NCBI GenBank assembly: GCA_029062865.1
Contig: JAIDPG010000078.1
Span: forward strand, 1 to 5,358
Source of the DNA: Oscillospiraceae bacterium
Lineage (GTDB): Bacteria; Bacillota; Clostridia; Oscillospirales; Ruminococcaceae
Length of the DNA stretch: 5,358 nucleotides
Direction: 5' to 3'
Positions 1-5,358 of this stretch are shown piece by piece (position 1 is the first letter of the stretch; the number at the start of each line of letters is the position of its first letter). The translations under genes were made by a program, and so were the position numbers. The notes below the pieces were generated by a model. That model had not been told where the DNA came from, searched no databases, and saw only the letters and a program-made list of their open reading frames with translations.

Positions 1-8
1 GTTTTCAT
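1..8 (-). CDS. Probable start of the next gene (only first codons visible)
   Basis: An ATG at 8-6 followed by AAA and the beginning of a third codon runs off the left edge of the window. It is called only because AAGGAG stands ten bases upstream and no other ATG is close. The product begins Met-Lys; nothing can be said about its function. As the gene after uxaA it might be another uronate-pathway gene, but the terminator between them weakens that guess. Confidence 0.4.
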
Positions 9-18
9 CAGTATCAGT

Positions 19-24
19 CTCCTT
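19..24 (-). promoter_or_regulatory. Ribosome binding site for a gene starting at 8
   Basis: AAGGAG on the minus strand lies ten bases upstream of an ATG at 8-6. This is a close match to the anti-Shine-Dalgarno sequence, at slightly long but workable spacing. It is the main evidence that another minus-strand gene starts here. Confidence 0.55.
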
Positions 25-34
25 TTATTTGATA

Positions 35-55
35 GCAAGCCGCCTGACAGCTTGC
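35..55 (-). repeat. Small inverted repeat between terminator and next gene
   Basis: GCAAGC (55-50) and GCTTGC (40-35) on the minus strand form a perfect 6-bp inverted repeat with a 9-base spacer, directly after the U-tract of the uxaA terminator and 10 bases before the AAGGAG of the next gene. The left arm and spacer contain GCGGCTTG (43-36), a second copy of the terminator's closing arm (69-62). It may be a leader hairpin, an operator, or an alternative pairing partner for the terminator's 5' arm. It is short, so function is uncertain. Confidence 0.4.
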
Positions 56-89
56 AAAAATCAAGCCGCCGCTTATCCGCAGCGGCTTG
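56..89 (-). terminator. Intrinsic terminator after uxaA
   Basis: On the minus strand, 21 bases past the uxaA stop, CAAGCCGCTGC (89-79) pairs with GCGGCGGCTTG (72-62) around a GGATAA loop (78-73). This gives an 11-bp GC-rich stem with one G-T wobble. After a single A (61), the stem is followed by five T residues (60-56). This is the standard layout of a rho-independent terminator and should end or attenuate the ABC-MATE-uxaB-uxaA transcript. The U-tract is short, so some read-through into the gene starting at 8 is plausible. Confidence 0.85.
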
Positions 90-110
90 TGAATTACTTG
101 CCTTTTGCTT

Positions 111-1589
111 TTAGAGGGTAACCCCCGTCTTAAAGATCGCAATATCCCGCGAGTTATAACGCTCGTTGACGGTCTGCTTGCCGTTGGCGGTCTCGACTAT
201 CAGGTCGACAAGCTGCTCGAGCTTTGCCTCAAAGGTTTCGCCCTCGGCGATGCCGCCCGCGTTAAAGTCTATCCAGTTGGTTTTTCTCTTCGCGAGGTCG
301 GAGTTTGTCGAGATCTTTATCGTCGGTACAAACCCGCCGAACGGCGTGCCTCTGCCCGTCGTGAACAGCACCATGTGGCAGCCCGCGCTCGCGAGATTCG
401 TAACCGCGACCATATCATTCCCGGGCCCGTTCAAGAGATTCAAGCCGTGAGCCGAGAGCGCGTCGCCATCAAACAGCACGTCGCAGACCGCGCCCGCGCC
501 CGATTTCTGCGTGCAGCCGAGGGATTTGTCCTCCAGCGTCGTGATTCCGCCCGCCTTGTTTCCGGGAGACGGATTCTCATAAACGGGCTGGTCGTGCTTC
601 TGGTAGTATTCCTTGAAGCCGTTGACGAGCTTTACGATCTTGTTGAACGTCTCCTCGTCCTTTGCTCTGTCCATAAGCAGCTGCTCCGCGCCGAACATCT
701 CGGGAACCTCCGTGAGCACGGTCGTGCCGCCGATGCCCGCCATATAATCGGAGAAGCGCCCCACAAGAGGGTTCGCGGTAATTCCCGAAAGCCCATCCGA
801 GCCGCCGCATTTCAAGCCTACCTTAAGGCACGAAAGATCCTTCTCGACGCGCTTATCGTTCTTTGCCGCTTCGTAGAGTTTCTCGAGGAGCTTCACTCCC
901 TCGGCGATCTCGTCCTCCACGTCCTGTGCGATAAGGAACTCGGTGCGCTCCTTATTGTAATTCCCGAGCGTTTCCTTGAAAATATCCATGCGGTTATTCT
1001 CGCAGCCCAAGCCGAGAACCAAAGCGCCGCCGCAGTTCGGATGTTTTACCATTCTCTGGAGTATCATTCGCGTGCGCTCGTGATCCTCGCCGATCTGCGA
1101 GCAGCCGTAGGGGTGAGTGTACGCGAAAACGCCGTCGATACCTTTAAGCTCGCCATGCTTTTTGAGGAACTCCGCCGCGATAAGGCGCGCTTGGGAATTC
1201 ACGCAGCCGACCGTCGGGATTATCCAAAGCTCGTTGCGGATCCCGACCTCGCCGTTCGGGCGCTCGAAAACGTTCACCATGCGGGTTTTGAAGCCGCTCA
1301 GATCGGGAATTTCCTTTTTGTTGTAGGAATACTCCAACGTGCCGGACAAATTCGTCGCCATATTGTGAGTGTGAATATGCTCGCCCGCCTTGATGTCGGC
1401 GGTCGCCTTGCCGATCACATTGCCGTATTTTATGATGTGCTCGCCCGTTTTGATGTCCCGAAGCGCGAATTTGTGCCCCTTTTCAACGTCCTCGGCGAGG
1501 GTAACGCCCTCCGCCTCCTCGCCCTTTTTGAGGGGCGCGAGCGCGACTGCCGCGCTGTCGTTCGGGGAAATCAGTATCGTTTTTTTCAT
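111..1589 (-). CDS. uxaA: Altronate dehydratase
   Basis: Cytoplasmic, metal (Fe2+)-dependent dehydratase converting D-altronate to 2-keto-3-deoxy-D-gluconate plus water, the step after UxaB. From the ATG at 1589 the protein has 492 residues, against about 495 in E. coli. An N-terminal SAF-type domain (about 1-77, with GHKFAL at 38-43 and AGEHIHTHN at 68-76) precedes the large UxaA catalytic region. Conserved blocks are RNELWIIPTVGCVN (118-131), HPYGCSQIGEDH (159-170), GLGCENN (193-199), CGGSDGLSGITANP (261-274), TEVPEMFGAEQLL (293-305), NPSPGNKAGGITTLEDKSLG (339-358), CHMVLFTTGRGTPFGG (404-419) and the terminal IFKTGVTL. The His and Cys residues in them are likely metal ligands. The blocks are nearly identical to E. 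coli UxaA, so the substrate assignment is strong, distinguishing it from galactarate (GarD) relatives. In-frame starts also exist at GTG 1598 and ATG 1595. The start at 1589 is preferred because GGTGAT lies four bases upstream and the product begins MKKTILI. The stop is followed by an intrinsic terminator. Confidence 0.97.
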   Translation of the reverse strand: MKKTILISPNDSAAVALAPLKKGEEAEGVTLAEDVEKGHKFALRDIKTGEHIIKYGNVIGKATADIKAGEHIHTHNMATNLSGTLEYSYNKKEIPDLSGFKTRMVNVFERPNGEVGIRNELWIIPTVGCVNSQARLIAAEFLKKHGELKGIDGVFAYTHPYGCSQIGEDHERTRMILQRMVKHPNCGGALVLGLGCENNRMDIFKETLGNYNKERTEFLIAQDVEDEIAEGVKLLEKLYEAAKNDKRVEKDLSCLKVGLKCGGSDGLSGITANPLVGRFSDYMAGIGGTTVLTEVPEMFGAEQLLMDRAKDEETFNKIVKLVNGFKEYYQKHDQPVYENPSPGNKAGGITTLEDKSLGCTQKSGAGAVCDVLFDGDALSAHGLNLLNGPGNDMVAVTNLASAGCHMVLFTTGRGTPFGGFVPTIKISTNSDLAKRKTNWIDFNAGGIAEGETFEAKLEQLVDLIVETANGKQTVNERYNSRDIAIFKTGVTL

Positions 1590-1593
1590 ATTC

Positions 1594-1599
1594 ATCACC
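1594..1599 (-). promoter_or_regulatory. Ribosome binding site deciding the uxaA start
   Basis: GGTGAT on the minus strand is a six-base match to the 3' part of the consensus AGGAGGTGAT, four bases before the ATG at 1589. The alternative starts GTG 1598 and ATG 1595 overlap this site and have only A/T-rich sequence upstream with no Shine-Dalgarno. This makes 1589 the best start. Confidence 0.65.
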
Positions 1600-1623
1600 G
1601 TATTTTTATATTTTTATTTACTT

Positions 1624-3066
1624 TCATTCCGAAAGAAATGCCTGTAATGCCGCTCTCTCGCCGTTTGTTACGATATTCTCGATATACTTCGCGACTGCCT
1701 CAACGTTCCCGTCGTCCGCCGCAAGGTCCTGCTCCCAGATGTCCTTTTGGCAGAGCGCGGTCTTGGCGATGTCGGTGTAGTCCGTCTTAGTCCAGAGGTT
1801 CTTCCAGAAGTCGAGGTACTCCGGGCTGTCGTTCAGCGCGATGTCCTCACTGCCGCGCTTGCCTCTGTAGAATACGACAAGCGATGCGAACGAGAACAGA
1901 ATGTGCTTCGGGCTCTTGCCGAATTTCTTTCTGTAATCGTTGTATGTCGGAAGCAATCTTGTCTTGAATTTCGTCGTGGAATTCAGCGCGATAGACATCA
2001 GCTCGTGGCGGATAAACGGGTTCAAGAAGCGCTCGATGACGCTGCTCGCAAACGCGTCCATTTCGTCCTTCGGCAGGTCGATCGTGGGCTTGATCTCGTC
2101 GTTTACGAGACCTTGAACAAACTTCCCAACGTCCTTATCCTCAACGCTCTCGCGAACGGTGTCGATGCCGCTTAAGTACGCCACGGGCACCATTGCGGTA
2201 TGCGAGCCGTTCAAGATCTTTACCTTTCTCTGCTTGTACGGCGTGATGTCGTCCGCGAAGATGACGTTCAGCCCCGACTTGTCCGCGGGGAGCTTACTCT
2301 GCACGAACGCTTCCTTCTGTAATACCCAGAGGTGGAAAATCTCGCCCTTGACGATGTTGTTGTCCTTAAATCCCGTCGCTTGGCAGATCTCCTCGGCGGT
2401 GTCGCGCGGGTAGCCGGGGACGATTCTGTCAACCAAGGTGCTTGTGAAGTGGTTCGCGGTCGTCATCCACGTGATGAACGCCTCGTCAAGCCCGCAGATC
2501 TTCGCGAGCTCGATGAGAATTCTCTTCAGCTCGTCGCCGTTGTGGTCGATAAGCTCGCACGGGATTATCGCGAGACCCTTGTTCGCGTCGCCGTTGAAGT
2601 GGTCGTATCTTGTCTTAAGCAGCGCGAGCAGCTTTCCGGGAAAGCTCTTCGGGCAAACGGAGAGATCCGTGTCCGAAGTATCCAGCGCGATGCCCGCTTC
2701 CGTAGTGTTGGAAACAATTATCTCCAGATCCTCGCTTTTCGCGTAGGACAGGAATTTCTGATAATCCTCAAACGGATTGATAAAATCGCTGATAATATCG
2801 ATGATCTGGCGGCTTTGCACCTTTTCGCCCTTGTCTATTCCCTCTAAGCAGAGAGTGTACAAGCCGTCCTGCTCGGCGAGCTCCTTAACTCTGCCCATAG
2901 GCATCGGCTGAACCACCGCGACATTGGAGTTAATAACGCCGCTGTCGTTAAGATTTTGCAAAATCCAGTCGACAAACGCGCGCAAAAAATTGCCCTCGCC
3001 GAATTGCATAATCTTTACGGGTCTTTCCTTGCTATTAGTATAATTGCTTCTGTTCAGGTCATTCAT
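1624..3066 (-). CDS. uxaB: Tagaturonate reductase (altronate oxidoreductase)
   Basis: 480-residue cytoplasmic NAD-dependent enzyme of the long-chain mannitol dehydrogenase family. It interconverts D-tagaturonate and D-altronate, the second step of galacturonate breakdown, after UxaC. Length matches E. coli UxaB (about 483). The N-terminal Rossmann region starts with IMQFGEGNFLRAFVDW (19-34), almost the same as E. coli UxaB. SNTTEAGI (119-126) and IIPCELIDHNGDEL (167-180) are further family motifs, and LVDRIVPGYP (211-220) is the domain-junction motif. The catalytic Lys-x4-Asn-x2-His set of this family is intact in KVKILNGSHT as Lys281, Asn286 and His289. The absence of mannitol- or fructuronate-specific context and the adjacent uxaA favour UxaB over UxuB or MtlD. 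The start is supported by a strong GAGGTG site five bases upstream of the ATG. It sits 17 bases after the MATE stop and 34 bases before the preferred uxaA start, with no convincing internal promoter, so it is probably co-transcribed with both. Confidence 0.96.
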   Translation of the reverse strand: MNDLNRSNYTNSKERPVKIMQFGEGNFLRAFVDWILQNLNDSGVINSNVAVVQPMPMGRVKELAEQDGLYTLCLEGIDKGEKVQSRQIIDIISDFINPFEDYQKFLSYAKSEDLEIIVSNTTEAGIALDTSDTDLSVCPKSFPGKLLALLKTRYDHFNGDANKGLAIIPCELIDHNGDELKRILIELAKICGLDEAFITWMTTANHFTSTLVDRIVPGYPRDTAEEICQATGFKDNNIVKGEIFHLWVLQKEAFVQSKLPADKSGLNVIFADDITPYKQRKVKILNGSHTAMVPVAYLSGIDTVRESVEDKDVGKFVQGLVNDEIKPTIDLPKDEMDAFASSVIERFLNPFIRHELMSIALNSTTKFKTRLLPTYNDYRKKFGKSPKHILFSFASLVVFYRGKRGSEDIALNDSPEYLDFWKNLWTKTDYTDIAKTALCQKDIWEQDLAADDGNVEAVAKYIENIVTNGERAALQAFLSE

Positions 3067-3071
3067 AGTTC

Positions 3072-3077
3072 CACCTC
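3072..3077 (-). promoter_or_regulatory. Ribosome binding site of uxaB
   Basis: GAGGTG on the minus strand lies five bases before the uxaB ATG at 3066, inside the 17-base gap after the MATE stop. It is the strongest Shine-Dalgarno in the window and suggests uxaB is translated well independently of the MATE gene, which lacks one. Confidence 0.75.
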
Positions 3078-3083
3078 AAAAAA

Positions 3084-4511
3084 TCAAATCTTTACGTTGT
3101 CCTTGGTTTTGTGGTGCTTTATTTTTAACAGGCACACAACGCCTATTACCACCGACATCAGCCCTATCCCGACGTTGGAGACCAGCATCGCGATACCGAG
3201 GCTTTCCGCTCCCATATCCGGGAAGCAGTTTATCATAACCAGCATTGACGGGATACGGAACACAAACAGCCTCGAAAGGTTGCAGATCATCGAGAGCTTT
3301 GTGTAGCCCAGCCCGTATATCAAGCCGTTTACCGAGGAATTCACCGCCAGCGCGATGATGCCGACACGCTCAAACGAGAATATCTTCTTGATAAGCGCCG
3401 CCTTGCGGGCGCCGCCGTCTCCCGCGAAGAACACGGAAATCGGCTCGCTGAAAACTACGAGGATTATATAACCTATAATCGAGATTGTAAGGTTCAGCGC
3501 AAGTGTGCAAAAAAAAAGCTTTATCATACGCGAGTATTGCTTTTTGCTCAGGTTGTAGCTTATGATTGAGCTTTCGGAGTCCTCGCTGGCTGACGTAAGG
3601 TGCGTCACCGAACCGCTTATCTGGTTTGACACGCCCAGCGCCCCGACGGCTCCGGGCTCGGCTTCCTCATAGCGCATACCCAGGCGGTTTACGAGCACCT
3701 TCCCGAGCGAAAAAACAAATTTCCCCAGAGAGACGGGGATAGATAAGCTGCAAAGCGACTTGAAGAAGTCCTTTGTGAACATTGTGTTTTTTCTGTTGAA
3801 TTTGAACAGATAATTTTTCCGAAACAAATTCACGAGCGCGTAAAGCGTCACGCAGATATCCGCGCAGAGCGTTCCGCCCGCGACCCACGCCGTTCCCAAA
3901 TGAAACCCGTTCACAAAAATTATCGTAAACATAAGCTTCAGCGCCATCGACGCAATGTTGATAAACGTGATGTTCTTCATAGCGCCGCGGGATTTTTCCA
4001 AGCCCATAAACACCTGGTTGAACAGCCCCACGCCGATTGATACGATCTGCACGCGGAAATATCCGATGCCCATATCAATCATCTCGGGGGTCATTCCGCC
4101 AAGCTTCAGAATTCCTACCGCGGCGAACTGAATAACCGTAATTACCAGCGCCGCGAGGCAGAAGAAAACCTCTATCGTCGTATTGGCGGCTTTTTTTGCT
4201 TTGTCGTACTCGCCGCGCCCGATAAGTCTTGACACTATTATCGAGCTTCCCGTAGCGAACCCTCCGCCAAGTGCGGTGATAAGCTGCTTTATCTGTGATA
4301 TCATAACAACGCCCGAAAGCGCGTCGTTGTCCGTTGTCGACACGACAACGGTGTCGATAATGCTGCTTATATACGAAAAAGCGCCAAGCGCCATTAACGG
4401 CAAAGAAATATTCAGAACGACAATCATAGGGTTGCCGTTCAGAATAAATTCTCTGCGTTTTAAGTCCTTTTTGCTGACCTTGCTTGAGCTTTCTGTGGAC
4501 AAGCCGCTCAT
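3084..4511 (-). CDS. MATE family efflux transporter
   Basis: 475-residue inner-membrane protein of the multi-antimicrobial extrusion (MATE; NorM/DinF/VmrA-like) family, cation-coupled antiporters that usually export drugs or organic cations. The length is normal (about 450-480). After a charged, Ser/Lys-rich N-terminus (1-25), hydrophobic segments lie near 28-52, 65-95, 113-136, 150-170, 180-203, 208-230, 250-275, 285-305, 328-357, 378-400, 404-428 and 438-463, consistent with two six-helix halves. NGNPM at 25-29 precedes helix 1 as in many clostridial MATEs. SLPLMALGAFSYISSIIDTV (36-55) is the family's helix-1 motif with its conserved acidic residue (Asp53), and SSIIVSRLIGRGEYDKAKKA (89-108) is the typical loop after helix 2. 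The second-half equivalent SSIISYNLSKKQYSRM (314-329) follows an unusual acidic SEDSES stretch (309-314). The ATG shares its A with the TAA of the ABC gene and has no visible Shine-Dalgarno, so translation probably couples to upstream ribosomes. uxaB begins 17 bases downstream. The substrate is unknown; a role tied to uronate use is inferred only from position. Confidence 0.93.
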   Translation of the reverse strand: MSGLSTESSSKVSKKDLKRREFILNGNPMIVVLNISLPLMALGAFSYISSIIDTVVVSTTDNDALSGVVMISQIKQLITALGGGFATGSSIIVSRLIGRGEYDKAKKAANTTIEVFFCLAALVITVIQFAAVGILKLGGMTPEMIDMGIGYFRVQIVSIGVGLFNQVFMGLEKSRGAMKNITFINIASMALKLMFTIIFVNGFHLGTAWVAGGTLCADICVTLYALVNLFRKNYLFKFNRKNTMFTKDFFKSLCSLSIPVSLGKFVFSLGKVLVNRLGMRYEEAEPGAVGALGVSNQISGSVTHLTSASEDSESSIISYNLSKKQYSRMIKLFFCTLALNLTISIIGYIILVVFSEPISVFFAGDGGARKAALIKKIFSFERVGIIALAVNSSVNGLIYGLGYTKLSMICNLSRLFVFRIPSMLVMINCFPDMGAESLGIAMLVSNVGIGLMSVVIGVVCLLKIKHHKTKDNVKI

Positions 4512-5358
4512 TACTTGGTTAGCGGAATGCGCTTCTCGGTTTCCTTGTCGAAGAGGTAAACGCTCTCGTACGGAATAGCGAACTCGATGTCGGTGTCGAC
4601 CTCGGGCGCGTCGTGCGGGTCAACCTTGAGGATAACGGACGAGCCGTCCTCGAGATTAACGTAAACGTTTGTGTTGTCGCCCAAGAGCTCGGTGAGCTCT
4701 ACTCTGCACTTGAATTTGAGCGCGTTCTCGACATTCTCCTTCGCGCAAAGCTTGATAGCCTCTGGGCGGAATGCCAGCGCGATGTCGTTGCCGACGTACT
4801 TTTCATAAGCCTCCGTATCGGAGAACGGAGTGAGATCCATCTCCTTGCTGCAAACGCTCATTTTGCCGCCCAGAAGCACTGCGTCGACGAAGTTCATCGG
4901 CGGCTCGCCGATAAAGCCCGCGACGAACATATTCACGGGGTTGAAGTACAAGTCGTACGGAGAGCCGACCTGCTGAATATAGCCGTCCTTCATAACGACT
5001 ATTCTGTCCGCCATTGTCATAGCTTCCGTCTGGTCGTGCGTTACGTAGATCGTCGTAGCGCCCGTTTCGCGGTGGATCTGCGTGATTTCGGAGCGCATTG
5101 TAACTCTCTGCTTCGCGTCGAGGTTCGACAGCGGTTCGTCCATAAGGAAGATGTCTACCTTGCGGATAATTGCGCGTCCGACCGCGACACGCTGTCTCTG
5201 ACCGCCGGAGAGAGCTCTCGGCTTTCTGTCGAGGTATTCCGTAAGACCAAGAATTTTCGCGGTATTCAGAACCCGCTGCTCGATAACGTCGTCGTCAACG
5301 CCCTGCAGCGTCAAGCCGAACGCGAGGTTTTCGTAAACCGACATGTGCGGATACAGCG
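4511..5358 (-). CDS. Sugar ABC transporter ATP-binding protein (MalK/UgpC/MsmX type), 5' part outside window
   Basis: This is the cytoplasmic ATPase subunit of an ABC importer of the CUT1 (carbohydrate/oligosaccharide) type, which powers uptake through a pair of membrane permeases. 281 codons are visible. The frame stays open to the window edge and reads LYPH before the Met at 5344, matching the region just after the Q-loop of MalK. About 85 N-terminal residues, including Walker A and the Q-loop glutamine, should therefore lie beyond 5358, and the Met at 5344 is not the start. Counting from that Met: ABC signature LSGGQRQRVAVGRA 45-58, Walker B IFLMDEP 65-71 with catalytic Glu70, D-loop SNLD 73-76, switch His in YVTHDQTEAM 100-109, the family-typical GFIGEPPMNF 143-152, then a C-terminal OB/TOBE regulatory region (about 155-277). 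The inferred full length of about 366 fits the family. The stop overlaps the MATE start by one base. Whether it is a dedicated or shared (MsmX-like) ATPase cannot be told; the sugar is unknown, but pectin-derived sugars would fit the neighbours. Confidence 0.95.
   Translation of the reverse strand, partial: LYPHMSVYENLAFGLTLQGVDDDVIEQRVLNTAKILGLTEYLDRKPRALSGGQRQRVAVGRAIIRKVDIFLMDEPLSNLDAKQRVTMRSEITQIHRETGATTIYVTHDQTEAMTMADRIVVMKDGYIQQVGSPYDLYFNPVNMFVAGFIGEPPMNFVDAVLLGGKMSVCSKEMDLTPFSDTEAYEKYVGNDIALAFRPEAIKLCAKENVENALKFKCRVELTELLGDNTNVYVNLEDGSSVILKVDPHDAPEVDTDIEFAIPYESVYLFDKETEKRIPLTK

Noticed and set aside
29..57. A promoter-like pair on the minus strand, TTGCAA (57-52) and TATCAA (34-29), with a 17-base spacer.
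   Set aside because: Each box matches only four of six consensus bases, and transcription would start within or next to the AAGGAG site, leaving almost no leader. Both boxes also overlap the hairpin arms.
577..810. A 77-codon minus-strand frame within uxaA.
   Set aside because: It lies wholly inside uxaA in another frame; uxaA has intact conserved blocks across this stretch, so it is not a frameshift remnant.
1590..1598. uxaA starting at GTG 1598 or ATG 1595.
   Set aside because: Neither has a Shine-Dalgarno upstream, and both lie within the GGTGAT site that fits the ATG at 1589.
105..1790. A 561-codon open frame on the plus strand, antisense to all of uxaA and the end of uxaB.
   Set aside because: It resembles no family I know, is rich in Arg/Ala/Leu/Val as expected of a shadow frame, covers two clear genes and has no convincing ribosome binding site. 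Sparse use of Leu TTA/CTA and Ser TCA codons on the coding strand explains its openness.
1747..2847. Plus-strand open frames of 84-171 codons opposite uxaB.
   Set aside because: Shadows of a well-supported gene; short, of biased composition and with no recognisable motif.
4191..4197. Possible -1 frameshift site in the MATE gene: GCA AAA AAA on the sense strand, like the dnaX slippery site.
   Set aside because: The zero frame continues as a normal full-length MATE protein; a slip would give only a truncated product of roughly 145 residues, and Lys-Lys at this loop position fits the family.

Overview
The window carries four genes, all on the minus strand, read from the right edge to the left. 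A fifth gene probably begins at the left edge. In transcription order they are: the C-terminal three quarters of a MalK/UgpC/MsmX-type sugar ABC transporter ATPase (4511-5358, cut by the window edge); a MATE-family multidrug/organic-ion transporter (3084-4511); tagaturonate reductase UxaB (1624-3066); and altronate dehydratase UxaA (111-1589). They are tightly packed: a 1-nt TAATG overlap, then a 17-nt gap, then a 34-nt gap to the preferred uxaA start. A single polycistronic unit is the simplest reading. An intrinsic terminator follows uxaA (56-89). A good ribosome binding site and ATG at 8 then mark the probable start of another gene, of which only the first codons are visible.

How the genes work together: UxaB reduces D-tagaturonate to D-altronate with NADH, and UxaA dehydrates D-altronate to 2-keto-3-deoxy-D-gluconate (KDG). 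These are the two middle steps of the bacterial (Ashwell) isomerase pathway for D-galacturonate, the main sugar acid of pectin. The isomerase UxaC, which acts before them, and KDG kinase and KDPG aldolase, which act after them, are not in this window. The ABC ATPase fits uptake of pectin-derived sugars or oligosaccharides, because Gram-positive MsmX-type ATPases power several such importers. No permease or binding protein is visible. The MATE transporter is the least expected member, and its substrate cannot be told from sequence.

Organism: moderate GC, purine-rich GAGGTG/GGTGAT/AAGGAG Shine-Dalgarno sites, tight operon packing and the sequence style of the ABC and MATE proteins suggest an anaerobic Bacillota (Clostridia), plausibly a plant-fibre-degrading gut bacterium. 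This is inference and I would not go below class.

I see no RNA genes, CRISPR array, insertion sequence or phage gene. No stretch over 300 bases lacks a gene; the largest non-coding stretch is 9-110, described as terminator, hairpin and ribosome binding site. I do not see a convincingly new system. The points worth a second look are the MATE gene inside a uronate operon, its SD-less coupled start, a T9 run within it, and a set of competing hairpins after uxaA.
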